Assembly (NCBI RefSeq): GCF_019649055.1
Contig: NW_026570373.1
Coordinates: forward strand, 1-64,000
Source of the DNA: Paramacrobiotus metropolitanus
Lineage: Eukaryota > Tardigrada > Eutardigrada > Parachela > Macrobiotidae
DNA: 64,000 bases
Direction: 5' to 3'
The notes beneath the pieces were generated by a model. It had not been told where the DNA came from and did not search any database. It saw nothing but the letters and a program-made list of their open reading frames with translations. The position numbers and the translations under genes were made by a program. This document shows, piece by piece, positions 10,360 through 22,321 of the stretch (positions within the stretch are counted from its first letter, which is position 1; each line of letters opens with the position of its first letter).

Positions 10360-11464
10360 CAGTGAAACCCTTCTTAACGTACACCCTTATATAACGATCA
10401 CCCCTTTACTGTGTGCATACGGCTGGGAACCGGACTGTCCGGCATATTATAACATAGGGGCAGTTCTCTGTATAAGGTTCACCCCTCTACAAGTATAACG
10501 TACACCTATCACGGAACGACAGACCATATTTACCGTACATTCAACCCCTGCGTTACGTACACCCGGCTAAGAACGAGAAGCAACAATTTCAAAGAAAGCT
10601 CCGGCTTCTAGTTTTAAGTCTGCCCAATTCCGAATCTTGCGATGCAAAACAGCCCAACGATAAAAAGCAACAATTACATGCGCAGTTGGGAACTTAATCT
10701 GTCAGGAACGGTACTGCAGCCGTTTAAAAATGAACGCGAAACGAAAGCGTCACAGCTTTTCTTTAAAGAATAAGCTGGAAAGCATTAACGCCGTTAAGTC
10801 AGAGAAGCTCAGTTATCGCAGTGCTGAAAAGATTTAATCTGCCGGCCACATAAATATACAACCACAGTCTACTATAATAGTCCACCTACTCCTGTCTGCC
10901 GCTGTGTCTGAAACTTGTACATGTTAAGGGACCAAAATCTCATTAACAGTGACCGCGCTAAATGGGGTTGAGGCTGCGTGAAAATCCAGCCGTTCCTTTT
11001 GCACAGGCAAACACTTTCTCTTGCGTCTCACAACAGACAGGCTGGTCTGATTTATGTCTTCCAGTGCAATAACTTGCAGTAGGGAGATATAGCAAGGGAA
11101 GAACGCGTACGTAAGGTGACAGTGGGACACACATGCGCTTACCGCAGAGGTGTGCAGGACGCATCTTTGTTCCATGCGAATGTGACTGCTATCCCGCAAA
11201 GTAAACACAACCCCATTTACGCGCACCAGCTTGTTTACATAAGGAATCAAGTTGTTCAGTTTCCTTCGAAGAGTAATCTCACTGTAAGCCTATATATCCT
11301 TTCACTATGATATAACTAAACTTATTACACACAAATATATAACTCACCCCTGGGGGGGGCGTTATTATTCGCCCCTAGGGGCAGTGCCCCTACCTAACGT
11401 ACACCCCTCTGCAACGTTCAGAAAGCCGGGAACGGTGGGTGTACGTAGCAGAGAAGTTTCACTG
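10360..11464. mobile_element. Tigger/pogo-like non-autonomous DNA transposon
   Basis: The left end CAGTGAAACCCTTCTTAACG and the right end (complement CAGTGAAACTTCTCTGCTACG) form imperfect inverted repeats of about 28 bp, both reaching a GTACACCC word. TA dinucleotides flank both sides (10358-10359 and 11465-11466). CAGTG-AAAC ends with TA duplication are the hallmark of pogo/Tigger elements of the Tc1/mariner superfamily. The 1.1 kb interior shows no transposase; it has several further copies of 'ACGTACACCC' near both ends. Short open frames inside are not protein-like. It terminates the receptor relic on its left. Confidence 0.75.
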
Positions 11465-11466
11465 TA

Positions 11467-13240
11467 CTTACTATAGTGTGAGAAGAAGTGGTAACCAACC
11501 GTTTGACGTCATCACTCTCGCATACACGGGAGGGCGGCTGCCATGGTGGCCGATGCTCGCTTTTCACGGTTTCTCTCAGTTTTTTTCAGTAGATTTCTCT
11601 TCTCTTCTACTTGAGCCCCCGAAATTGAGGTTTCTATATTCAATATGATCTCTAACAATATCAGAAAGCTTTTGATGAGAAAGAAACTTTAAAATATCCA
11701 TTAAAAGGGACAACAAAGTCTGTGGGACTATGGTAAGCATTAACACAGCAGTGCTTTCTGTATGCGACAGTGATGACGTAGGCGACCGTTGCGCAGTCTG
11801 TTCCCAGTCCTTCTACCTATAGCAAGTTCTTGCTGTAATCGAACATAGTAGAAAGATATGACATATGTGCTTTCTTAAGTGGGGCAAAACGCTCCGTTGC
11901 GCGCAAGTGAAAGATTAGGTAACTTAGTCATCGCTGCATTCGTATCACGAAAGATATACGTTTTGCCGATTGGCTGAGAACGTGATCCACAGATGCACTG
12001 CACAACACATCCTCGAAGCTGTTTTCCATTTCACTTACACATTCCCATAACGCTTCCTTCATAGAGTTGCCTGATATTAGATTTGACGGTCACTTCAGTT
12101 TCCACAACGGCTACACCACAGAATCCACACAGAATCCCATTTCCGCAGAATTTGTGCAACATAATTTTTCAGTTCTTTTTTCGGTAAAGGTAAAGAACTG
12201 TACGAGTACAGTGCCAATACGAAGAGTCAGACATGATTCTCTGTTGGCTGGTATATGGCCAGTGCAGCGCACTATGGTGCATAAGTTATAATTCGTACCC
12301 TAGAGATAAGAGCGGGTATGTTAAAAAACGGAGCTGTGCAGCGCGGTATCTTGAAAACGTGCGGTATAGTTGTTTTGACCATTCAGAGCGTAGATAAGCT
12401 CCGGAACGTGATGACCCACGTTACCAGTCGTTATCTACAGCGTGTAATGCACAAAAAACCTACATAAGCGTTGGAAGATACCCGAATGTCTGAGTCTGAG
12501 GAAAGTCAGGAAACCATCGCAAGCTGACGTCAAAGATTGCTTGCAGCCATCTTTACAATGTAGGGTTCTTTGAAGTTTTGCAACTTCAGTTTATTGCTTG
12601 GGATAAACCTTTTGCAAGATAACAAATTCCATAAATTCCAGGGAATCTAATGATACTATGTGCGGTCGGTGAATCGCGCGACCAGTTGAAAGCTTTCCCT
12701 CGTTAACACATTTCGACTTAAATTCAGCTGTAGCGTTGTTTATAGTGCATTGTGACTGTCGCATCAGTCAATTTGCATCAAGTCAGTCACACCGCAATCG
12801 TTCGGAAACGTTCGGCGTGTCTACTGGTGTCAGCGATGGCTACAAGATGGCAAAATGGGCGACAAATTTTTTTTTGGTATGAACTGGGTAACAGGTAAAT
12901 TATAAGCAGTACATCAGCTGCCGTTACAAAAACATTATTTTTAGTCTCAGAATTCCTTCGGACGCTCCCTCCGTGTACCCGAGGAGGAGGTATCAGTGCT
13001 CCTGTTTGTATTATACGTATTCAAGAACCAATGTCAAAAATTCTCGTCCCGGGCGTATTTCGCGCTCTGGATCTGTTTCCCCAACATAAGGTCATACGCG
13101 TACGCAGCTGTAACTGCCGGGAGACTGGGCGTACATAGGGACGTATTCAATGGCCATCTGGCCCTTCGTGTCGGGATACGAGAACATCAAATGTGTATCA
13201 ATAAAGGCTTCTTTCCATAACAAGGAATAAACTGAAGCGA
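11467..13240. other. Intergenic, no convincing gene
   Basis: Mixed-composition spacer. Short open frames (around 12067-12291 and 12996-13220) lack splice signals and family motifs. A GC-rich word 'ACCCGAGGAGGAGGTATC' near 12975 stands out, but I cannot assign it. Confidence 0.35.
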
Positions 13241-13254
13241 TTAACTTGTAAGCA

Positions 13255-13620
13255 GAAGTTGCGCAAGCAGGAAATGGAAGCTCGTCGCAAAGAGAGAAAG
13301 GAAGAAAAGGGAACTCCTCGCGAAGAGAGATAGGTAGAAATGGATGCGTAAAGAAACACGAAAACAGGAGTCTGAGCTGCGCATGAAAAAACTGGATGTA
13401 CATTTTATTGAAGCGCAAAACCAACGCAGTCTGTCTCGAATGTGACTGGCAAAAATGCCCCCGGACATTTTTGCCGTGACCTCCCTGCAATCATCGCCAA
13501 AATGGTAACCTTTTGGCCAGAATGGTGACATGGAGGGCCCATCACGAAAAGCTGATTTCAGGTCAATCAGTGACCTTTGAAAAAGTGCCACCAGCGTTAC
13601 CACAGCGTTACTGGCTAAAA
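13255..13620 (+). other. Possible relic of a charged coiled-coil coding sequence
   Basis: One plus frame reads R-K-Q-E-M-E-A-R-R-K-E-R-K-E-E-K, then, after stops and frame changes, KQESELRMKKLDVHFIEAQ. This Lys/Arg/Glu-rich run ending in a hydrophobic helix resembles the C-terminal coiled-coil tails of Myb/SANT-like proteins in Harbinger-type transposons. Several stops interrupt it. This could equally be purine-rich DNA read by chance. Confidence 0.2.
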
Positions 13621-13696
13621 CCATTCAAGAATTTGGTTACCAAAGGAACATTACTGCTAGAACAAAATCTGTAATCCCCGGCACGGTGAACATTGT

Positions 13697-13875
13697 TACC
13701 GGAGTGTATAGTTAGGTGTCGGCATGCGGGACAACATTACCGGAGTGTATAATTAGGTGTCTGGGATGGAAACAGTATCGCCGGAGTGTTTAACTACTTG
13801 TCCGGCATGGGGAATATTGTTCCAGGAGGGTATAATTAGATGTCCGCCATGCAGGACATTATTGCCGGAGCGAAA
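13697..13875. repeat. Tandem minisatellite, ~42 bp unit, about 4.5 copies
   Basis: The phrase 'ACCGGAGTGTATAATTAGGT' followed by 'GTCCGGCATGCGGGACAAC' recurs about every 41-43 bases with increasing divergence to the right. No known function. Confidence 0.7.
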
Positions 13876-13879
13876 TTAG

Positions 13880-15110
13880 TAGTCTCAAGGTAGCAGCAGC
13901 AAGGATTACCATACTATACTTAAAACAGTATGCTAGAAGATAATCTTTGTTTGGTGTTGGTTGCTACTGGCAAGGGAGCGCGACACTGCTTCACAGTTGA
14001 GCTGTGATTAGGAGTAGAACATCACAAAAAAATGTTCATCCCCTGAATTCATTTCACAGGGTTCGTCATTCAAAATAGTGACATTTTGAGAGTGCTATGT
14101 AGTTGAAAGTTTTATCTGGAAAGACTTCGACAAAATCGCTGATTTTCGAATTCTTTACGGTGACTACATCTGGGTACCAAAAGTTTCCAAAAATGAGAAA
14201 TGCTGTGTGGTTATTTATTTTTTGTTATACACCGTGGTCACGCCAAGTTGGCGGCATCGCTTTTAAAAATTCTCATAAACCACTGGTCGAGAAATTGAAC
14301 ATAATTAAACTTTCAAAGGAGCATTCAATCTGTCCAACACCTTTTTCATTTGGGGTTTCAATAATTTGAACGTGTCAAAGAATTACAGGAATTTCAAAAC
14401 TAGAGAAGACCGTCTCAAAAATGCGCTGCAGTTTAGCTACCGTGGTTGCCTTCCTATCAAAAAAATTTCGTTTAAAATTCTCTTTTAGGCCATATTCCAA
14501 GGACACTAAATCTGTTGCCTTAGCCATCTGGTGGCCCTTCAAAGTGCGCTTAACACCCTTGCAATGCGGCATTGGCCCAATGCCGCCAACTACGTAGGAT
14601 TTATTTAAAATAGTGTGAAAGTCATTTCTGAAACGTGAAAAGTTTTCCGATTAAAAATTGTTAAGAAGTGTTGAGTATTCCGGAGGTGGTAGACGTTTGT
14701 GTCCCTTGTACTTTATGTGTCTCTTTCGGACGTCTTGTAAGTGTCTTTTATAAGTGTGTCAAAGGGAAGCAGAAGTGGCGCTTTCCGGTCAGATCGTCAC
14801 GAACTCGTTCCGAATCGTTACAGCACAACCGCAGACAATGCTTATCAAAACATAGCCAGACGCCGTAACAACATTGCTGCTTCGAAATTGTCCATACTGT
14901 GTTACTGACCCTCGTTCTCTTCCAGTTTCTCTTCTATGTTATTGACCCTCGTATTACCAATCTTAAATGGCTGTATGCGCGGGTTCTCAGGTGCTGACCG
15001 TCAGAAAGAAATAAGCTTTCTATTCACGCAATTAATTTTCGCAATTTTGATAAGGACTGTTTTCGGCATTCAAATATGGCTCGGGCTTGGTGACAGTCGA
15101 AAAGTAATAC
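13880..15110. other. Intergenic, no recognisable gene
   Basis: A short palindromic theme occurs around 14224-14250 and 14566-14590, where 'GTTGGCGGCAT' and 'ATGCCGCCAAC' face each other. The inner and outer sequence does not extend the match convincingly. No ORF is supportable. Confidence 0.3.
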
Positions 15111-15114
15111 CGTA

Positions 15115-15705
15115 ATTATCGAACTTGTCGCACTGGGCGGCAAATATCTGTAGTTCGAATATCATGGAGCAGGTGCGCTTATTTCGGGAGGTGCGGTTAT
15201 TTCGGGGGGCGCTCTAATTTTTCAAACAAAAAGTTTCAGAGGGGGCTATTATTTTTGAAACAGTAAAATTTGTAGGGAACCATTTTTGTGAAGCAACAGC
15301 ACATCCTTCTTGGTGAAACTGCGCGCAGCTTTTGGGTGTATGGCGAAACTTTGATTTAGAAGTATGCAATTAGCACATCAGCACATCGTTATGAACTTTG
15401 ATTTAGAAGTTTGCAATTAGCAATTAGCACATTCTCTGTATGCAGGATCCAGGTACAGATCGGTCAGACTGTACTGTATACAGTATTGTACAGGATACCA
15501 CCATATTTTTCTGTTTTTCGACTTGGCTTCGGGATCACTATCCAGCTGTATGATTAACTGCGTTTTAAAATGCAGTTTGCGGTATTATTATCTGTTTATA
15601 TGGCTTGACATTTTATAACGGCACCCGGTGCCGTAATTTCGCGGGGTGCCATAATTTTTCAAACACGGATGGGGAGGTGCGCTTATTACGGGGGAAAAAA
15701 AAATT
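15115..15705. repeat. Diverged DNA-transposon remnant with internal direct repeats
   Basis: The block opens with 'TAATACCGTAATTATCGAA' and contains 'GGTGCGCTTATTTCGGG' (15172-15190). A related stretch recurs as 'GGAGGTGCGCTTATTACGGG' (15672-15692), and both are next to 'TAATTTTTCAAACA'. The word style resembles non-autonomous mariner-type elements, but no matching inverted right end was found. Confidence 0.4.
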
Positions 15706-15789
15706 CAGAAACACCTCGTTTTTTTCTAAAAGAGTAGTACACTAGTGGGGTAGGTTGACAGAAATATTTTCATCTGGAAAACTCAGAAG

Positions 15790-16960
15790 AGAAGCAAGGG
15801 AAGGTGGCCGATAGCACCGATGCAAAATTACGAATTTTCATGAATGTACAGTTATCATGCTGTTTTGTAAGCTGCCTGTATGTCCGTGGATGATAATAAT
15901 TTGTGTTTACGAAGTATTAGAAACCGGAATGTGGTCGCGACAACGGAATTCTAAAATTTTTGTAAGCGGGCAGGCATTTTTGTAAGTCTAAAGAGCAGGC
16001 AACGGGATTCAAATAATACTCCCGTTTTTTTCGCCTCGCATTTTTAGATGCAGTATTTCCTAGCCATGTACGGTATGCAAAAAGTCGCTGGTGCGCGTAC
16101 ACAATATTCATTAAAAATATGAGAAAAATTTGCAAAGACTTCTCCCTTAGCAGTTCGCCATTATCCCAGCACATTGCACTATAATTACGATTGCTGATGC
16201 CGTTGTGATCCGATTTCATCTGTGATGGAAATTCTTTTTAATTTTGCGAGTTTTTATTTCGATTCATAATTTCCACTGTATTAATCAGACACTACTGCTA
16301 CAAAATTACATACTACCGGAACATATAACATTCATTTTTCATCATAGCGATATGCTGTCGTCGGCATTCTTCCGAGCATTTGCCGCGTGACCTTTAGGTG
16401 ACGACTGTGGATTGTCACCCCTTCACGGTTGACTGTTAAATCAGTTTAATTAGTGCTGGTGTTCGCGGGAAGTGGGATGTGTTCCCGCGGGGAACGATGG
16501 GCGATCCGTCGGCGGTTTCTTAGGAACTAGGTCCCATGGGATTAAGCGCCGGGGAACTAACCAAAAACAGTTTTCCTTAGCTTGGTAAGATATCTCCAAT
16601 GAAAGGAGTTGGCTGCTGTAGTCCGTAGTGCGGTAATGGAAGTACAGATAATAATAATAATTCCGCGCCCGTCTCGGCACCTTCGGTGAGAAATTCTAAG
16701 TGAAAAGGATGCGTGTAGTTTGTAAAAGAACTGACGATATTACGGCTGCAGAACTGCGTGCCTGATGAATTTGCATATTAACGTAGTTAAGTGGCTTTTG
16801 TTGGGGGATGAAATTTGTGCCAATTAGTTTTGGCAAGTTTGCGCTGGATGACGGGGAATCTGTTCGAAAGCTGAACTATAATATTTAGAGTTTAAAAATA
16901 ACACTTATTTTTTAAACAGTAAAGTAAAATTTTGCTGTTTAAATTCGGAATTGTGTGAAT
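15790..16960. repeat. Dispersed repeat, rearranged copy
   Basis: Minus-oriented 'ATTACGAATTTTCATGAA..GTAAGCTGCCTGTATGTCC' (15825-15885) is followed by plus-oriented 'TTTAGATGCAGTATTTCCTAGCC' (16045). Then come the TGCC..TACGATTTCATCTG start (16206) and the GC-rich block 'GCTGTCGTCGGCATTCTTCC..GTGACCTTTAGGTG' to about 16545. This matches 2185-2985 and 5320-5850. The tail 16700-16960 resembles 5870-6060. Confidence 0.6.
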
Positions 16961-17700
16961 TACTGTAAATAGATTACGCCAGCGCAGGCTTATTGTTTTT
17001 TGAACTGGCTTTTGCCGAATTAAACATTTCTGTTTTCTAAATAGCATGGCTGTCTATGGAGGAGTCTTTCCAGATTTCTCGCAGGGGGCCATGCTACCCA
17101 CGTATGCTCTCTGCGCTAAACCTTAAGAAAACGGAGCAGTTGTTTTGCCTAAGAGTGAATATTACCCATTATACGCCAGTGTCCCATCAAAAATAATACA
17201 CAGAATGAAGGAAGAACATTGTGCGAATCACTTTTGGCCCATGAGTTATGAGGCGAAATGATGACAAATGTCTGCTGTTGGCAGCTGGCACAGCGAATCG
17301 GCCGAAACCATCAGCTAATGTTTGCAACGGCTGTCGAGCAAGACGGAGTGCTGCTTGCTGGTACCGAGTGCAGCGAGTTGCTAAAATCAAAACGAATTTT
17401 GCTTTATGCGATTTTTTTTTGATTGAAGGTTACATAAAAGTGACAAATATACAATGTTGCACTTTAATTCCCCAAATCCGGCTTTAGTTTTCCAATGGTG
17501 CAGCAAATTCTCTCGGTAAAATTCTGTGATGTTATTACCAGCTTACAATTTCAACAACTAGCAATTCTTCGTGCTGTCGGGACACAGTTACCCTAGCGTA
17601 TCACCAGAGAGAATGGTACTATATAGTAATTACATTCGATGGTAATGTATTACCATTCTCTCTGGTATCACGTTTCCACAAGATTGATACAACAATCCCA
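16960..17700. other. Spacer with a small foldback hairpin
   Basis: No gene. An inverted repeat at about 17602-17668 (CCAGAGAGAATGGTA facing TACCATTCTCTCTGG around an AT-rich loop) is probably a miniature foldback element. Confidence 0.45.
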
Positions 17701-17711
17701 ACAATACGCAG

Positions 17712-18306
17712 TGCAGTTACAGCTACTGGACGGGCATGTTGGTCACCCCCGGACAGAATGTCAACTTCCGCTTCATCACCAGTGACAGCGGCGACGGCAT
17801 TCGTAACACCGGGAATTTACGGCATGTGTTTAGCTATCGCCACATTTTCGCACGCCCTGCGGTTTTTTGCTCAAAACCCGAAGTTTACAGAAAGAAATTA
17901 ATGTACATTGTGCTGGAACAGTGTGTACAAGCGTGACTGCAAAAGCAGTTGTCTGTATCAGGCGACATGGGCAAATGATATTTTGCGCAGTTGATCTGCC
18001 GGTACAACGACAAGTGACCCATGGTAACGTTTTAAGGTGTGGTTGGTACTGTGCAGTGCCGCTGCGCTCGATGACCATCTACCAAGACGACAAGTACGAA
18101 TTCTTCTACGGCTGCTTCATCCCCAACATGCAGACGCAGATCTGCGCTTCGCCCTTCGCCATGTTCAGCGCCCGCACCGACCCGTCCACCTGTTCGCAGA
18201 GTGAGAAGGATCACTTGGACAACGACATCATCACTCCGTTGATCCAGAGTTTTGGTTGTGCTGCCAAGGATATGCGCATCAACTGCATCCCAGCAACAAA
18301 TCCCAG
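17712..18306 (+). CDS. Unrecognised cysteine-rich protein, two internal exons
   Basis: Two GC-rich exons, 17712-17802 and 18057-18306, join in frame: GGC-ATT-C|GTAACA ends the first and GTGCAG|TG-CCG-CTG opens the second, giving SDSGDGI-LPLRSMTIYQDDKYEF. The second ends at CCCAG|GTGCGA. Exon 1 encodes a Tyr/Trp start and 'VTPGQNVNFRFITSDSGDG', which has the look of a beta-strand of an extracellular domain. Exon 2 encodes 'YGCFIP', 'ICASPF', 'STCS', 'FGC' and 'INC', a spacing that suggests disulfides. I do not recognise the family. No start, stop or further exon is visible: DNA right of the last donor passes at once into a dispersed repeat. The intron donors are good, but the first acceptor has a poor pyrimidine tract. 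It may be a live gene with long introns or a stranded fragment. Confidence 0.5.
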
Positions 18307-18324
18307 GTGCGAACCAGTTTATTG

Positions 18325-19080
18325 CTGGGTTCCACCGTTCTACGTATTTTAGGTACTTAATCGCATTGCAGTACAGTAATTACACCGCATTTGGGTGCAT
18401 TCTGGCCGTGCGCACTCACTGATTTTACGTACCTATATACAGTTACCGAGAACGCTTGTCTAGCTATAAAGTCAAACCATACTTCGTAACGAATGTTTAT
18501 AGTTTGAACTTTGAATGTTACGTTTTAATACACTTTGTTTTCGTATACGAGTCTCGGCTTCAGACAAATTTAACCAGTGCAACGGACAAACTTAGAGCGA
18601 GCATCATCTTGCTTAATATTGTAATTTCTTTCTGTTACTGTATTAACTTTTCTGTATCTATAATTTTTCATAAATAACCAGTATTAATAATTTACACATA
18701 TTTGCATGCATCAGATGAAAATAATTGCTCCACGTAACTGTTTGCAATATAGCGTTAAATTATTTAAAAAATATAATAATTTGTGCTGCGATATTAACAA
18801 ATGGTACACTGCAGTATGGTTACTCATGTAGAACTTTCGTTCGTATTATTTTTTGATAGCCACATGACTATATTTAGGACTTACATTTATTTAAATTCAA
18901 AAAAGTTTGCATTGAAAATAGTTAAGCGTTTGCATAATCAGCTTGCTTCAGATGTTTTGCAATATTATGAACGCAGAAAAGGACATTCTTATATTGCCAG
19001 CGCACTACGATTACATCAGCAGTTTTATGAAACTTTATTAGGCTTCAGCCAGTACACGTAACAATTCGCGTGCGCAGCTT
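18325..19080. repeat. AT-rich part of the complex dispersed repeat
   Basis: It opens with 'CCACCGTTCTACGTATTT' (also near 31515, 39335 and 43165) and carries 'CATCAGATGAAAATAATTGC', 'GTTTGCAATATAGCGTTAAA', 'GATAGCCACATGACTATATTT' and 'GAAAATAGTTAAGCGTTTGC'. It ends with 'GCCAGCGCACTACGATTACA'. The same order recurs near 28.4, 32.8, 34.9, 40.0, 40.3, 41.6, 42.3 and 43.6 kb. Confidence 0.65.
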
Positions 19081-19154
19081 TACACCAAATAAAAGCGTAA
19101 ATTTTAAACATTGAAAAAACATCCAAAATCGTTCGAGTCACTCGGATCTTATGT

Positions 19155-19515
19155 CAGTGGACAGAGTACTACGATTTCATCTGAGCCGAGAAAAGTTGTA
19201 ATATCCGAGCTGTTGTCGCGCTGTGGTCAGCCTTCGTCTTCAAGTTTGCCGGGTGACCTTTCTTAGGTTTCTTGATATTGTGCCTGCATGTAAGATTATT
19301 GTCCGTGGCGGTGGGGGTCGGGGGGGGGGTAGGGAAACTGTGGATGATTCGCAGTGGGAACGATACGGGATGTCTTGTGCAAAAGCCTCCTGTTCATTTT
19401 TTCCCGCTACTCTGGAACAATACTAAACCGGATGAAAGCTGTCTAAATCCATTTCTCCATGTTCTGTCCATTATCTAAGTGTTCTGCTCACGATGAGCGT
19501 AGCATGACTGCGCAT
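19155..19515 (+). repeat. GC-rich module of the dispersed repeat
   Basis: It runs from 'TACTACGATTTCATCTGAGC' through 'TTTGCCGGGTGACCTTTC' to 'GGAACAATACTAAACCGGATGA' and 'ATGAGCGTAGCATGACTGCG'. A similar arrangement is found at 30721-31062 and 42530-42720. A G-run (GGGGGGGGG) sits near 19320. Confidence 0.6.
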
Positions 19516-19519
19516 AGTT

Positions 19520-20690
19520 GTCAGAAGCCGGCCCCACTGTTTGCTATTTATTCCATTCAAATAGCGTATTGAATAATTCATGTTAAGTATTGTATCCAGG
19601 CACAATTTTCTAAGTTTCAGGGTCACCTTGAAACAGGGTTAAATCGTTTGCGGCATCGTGCCTGAACAATTCTGATCGCACGCTTTCGAAAAAAAATATC
19701 ATGTGAGCCACTTCTGAACTATTACCCGATCTAATGGCGTTGTCCGTTTTTTCAGAAGTTTTGTGGTTAGCGAGATCTGAAAACTATGGGGCGCCGCGCG
19801 CAGTCTACAGATCTTGTACTTAATACGTTATGGCATGCATGTACACTGCGCAAGACTGACCGGCGAAAAGATTCAACGAGGGCTAAAGCCATTCTACTAC
19901 GGTCATACAGATTCTGCAGTTGCCGCGTGAAGAATCGTGACGCAAGTGGTGGTAATGGTAATTGGTTTGAATTTTCAGTACTAGGTGCATGCACTGTCGC
20001 GTGTATTGGTAGGCCGGAGCGCAGCTTTAGGGCTGAAAGCAGTTATCTAGCGCAGAAAGAGTATTTGACTAGTCGTTGCGTTTTTATCAGCGCACCAAAA
20101 CGATTAGACATAATTATGACCTATTAAAAAGTTAATTTTATGCAGTCAAATGTTTTTCTTCCTTGATCCAAGGAAGCGTTTTTTCGTCTTTATGCCGGGA
20201 AGAAAGAAGGACAGAAATGTGACTCAAAACAGGACTGCGGAACAACGAGGCGGGGTTTTGGCAAATGTGGCGGCGTGTTGGTAGAAATTAATAATTTTCC
20301 AGAGTAATACAGCTCTTAACCTTTCCCGTGCTTATAAATCGGTCTTCCAACGACTTTATTATGGCACCTGTCCGGAATCCCTACTGATACATTCTGGGTT
20401 TTTGGGTTCGTGTTTTTGGAATGGCCGCATCGGTTTTGTGGATCGAGTTTCAGAACTCACCAACCCTCCGTGCTTACTTCGATTTTTCGCATCTTTGAAT
20501 CACTTTAAGTGCAGTATACGTTGTCATATTTTCGTTACTGGTGGCTGGCACCACTCCTCCTGTGCAGTTTTTGAGCGACCCGGCTAGGTCTTCGGCCCGG
20601 CATGACCCCGGACTAGATAGGGACACTTGGTACAGTTATTTTTCTGAATCATCATTTCCGGCTTGTAATCCGGTAGGCAACCGTATTCAA
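19520..20690. other. Spacer with repeat scraps
   Basis: A minus-oriented family end GCCATTCTACTACGGTCATAC sits at about 19889. A short open frame covers 19786-20127 but shows no domain. No gene is supported. Confidence 0.35.
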
Positions 20691-20694
20691 ATGT

Positions 20695-20905
20695 AATGTC
20701 CGTCATTACCTGTAATCTTGTCGCTTGGTGGCCTTCTGTAGTTCGTGTAGCCATGGGTAGTCCATGTAGGCCCGTGTAGCCAACAGTTCTGTAATTTTAT
20801 GAGTCTCCGGTAGTTGCTGTAGCCACGCAGTTCCTGTAGTTTCCGGTAGTTCCTCTGCCGACAGTTCCAGTAGCCTCCTGTAGCCAACTGTGATTCTGTG
20901 ATTCC
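20695..20905. repeat. Minisatellite of CTGTAGTTCCGGTAGCC type
   Basis: Units of about 15-18 bases built on 'CTGTAGTTC', 'TGTAGCCA' and 'CCGGTAGTT' repeat irregularly across roughly 200 bases. Confidence 0.6.
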
Positions 20906-20909
20906 AGTA

Positions 20910-21200
20910 GCTTGTACAGCTGCAGATTTAAGTCAGTTTGCACAATATCGTTCACTGTGGGCCTCTGCCTCTCCTTGGCTGTTACGGCCTCTTCCAGTAA
21001 GTATGTCCGCGCGTCGTGTGTGGGAACGCTAATGAGGAAGTCAAGGGATGACGTAAGATAAAAGAAGTGATGATCGTAATAAGGAAGTGATGACATAAAA
21101 AAGGAAGTGAACCTCCACTTCCGTAACAGACGGACAGACAGTTTTCTAGTTTTGTTGAATTAGAGGACCTTCGCTGCGCTCCACTCGATTAAATCTTCGG
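20910..21200. other. Spacer, no feature seen
   Basis: It contains a run of near-identical 'AAGGAAGTGATGA' words (21040-21115) and nothing else that I can name. Confidence 0.35.
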
Positions 21201-21204
21201 CATT

Positions 21205-21560
21205 TTTCTTGGCATTGGGCGAGTGACCTTTAGGTATGGGCGGGTGTTATGAAGTCGGATGTGTGTTCGCAATGAGGCGGTGGGCCTGACAGGGTCCAGT
21301 GTAATAGACAACCGCCCCCGCCGCCACTGGAGTATCAGAATACTGACGCTGAGTGTTGGCGCGTGACGGGAGGAACGGGCCGTGGAAGGGATACAGTGGA
21401 TTTTAGCAGTCCTTAAACCGATATCCGCTGCAAGACGGATTTGTTTACGTTGGGAGTTCCTGGCCGAAAACGTTGCACGTAAACTGCATGAAGAATATTT
21501 GTGTTGATAAAGGCTGCGCGCTTTACTAGTTATGAGTGAACGTAGTGGAATGGCTTCTTC
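21205..21560 (+). repeat. Dispersed repeat, module with degraded coding consensus
   Basis: From 'GGCGAGTGACCTTTAGG' to 'GTGAACGTAGTGGAATGGC'. One frame reads P-P-P-P-P-L-E-Y-Q-N-T-D-A-E-C-W-R-V-T, then in other frames G-R-D-T-V-D-F and 'EFLAENVARKLHEEY'. These are the same landmarks as the better copy on the minus strand at 27.4-28.0 kb. Frame changes prevent translation. Confidence 0.6.
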
Positions 21561-22070
21561 TTCAATTGAGCAGCTTCCGTTCTGCCTTACCCAGTGTACG
21601 TTAGTAAAGTAAAATTCGTTTTATATTTGAAGAGTTTTATTTTTAAATTTTCCAAAGAATGTTGGGCCCGCCGAGTTTGTGTTGTGACGACACAAAATCC
21701 AGTTCGTGGGGATTCGGTTTGATCGGTTCATGTCGTTTCCAGATGTCCATGTGACCGTTGCTGCACTAAGGAGCGACAGCAGAAAAACTGTTTTTACACT
21801 GCTTTGCGTTTCACACTGATCCTCTTCCAAGGCGAAATTAGTTATTACATTACAAAAGTCAGCTCGCTACTGTTATATTCCATGTTAGTGCGGTTGATAA
21901 TCAATAATTTTTGAGATGAAATAGTCGTTTTTTCCCACTTTCCGCTTCTACGACAGTTGTAAGTAGCCGTAAATCCGTAAATTTAACAATACTACAATAA
22001 TAAAAATCGGAAAGAGCGCAAAAGCGTAATCGATATCGAGCCCGGTAGCCAAAAAAAAAACACTGCGCGA
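21561..22070. other. Spacer, no gene seen
   Basis: AT-rich; stops in all frames. Confidence 0.35.
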
Positions 22071-22074
22071 AATT

Positions 22075-22215
22075 GCACAGATATAGGAATATATGATATA
22101 GGAACTGCAAAGATATAGGAAACTGCACAGATATAGGAATAAAGCAATATAAAAATAGGTATTAGAATGTTATCAATGTATCAATGTTATCAATATAAAA
22201 ATAGGTATTAGAATG
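22075..22215. repeat. Short tandem duplications in AT-rich DNA
   Basis: 'ACTGCACAGATATAGGAA' recurs three times with variations (22075-22140). A segment 'AAAATAGGTATTAGAATGTT' then occurs twice, about 50 bases apart. Confidence 0.65.
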
Positions 22216-22321
22216 TTATACAACATTATGGTATAATAAAAAATATTTAAAAAATAGACCAGTTAAATTTTATCCCACATCCCACGTTAATAGGAAGCAA
22301 CTCAATACTGGCGAAATTTAG

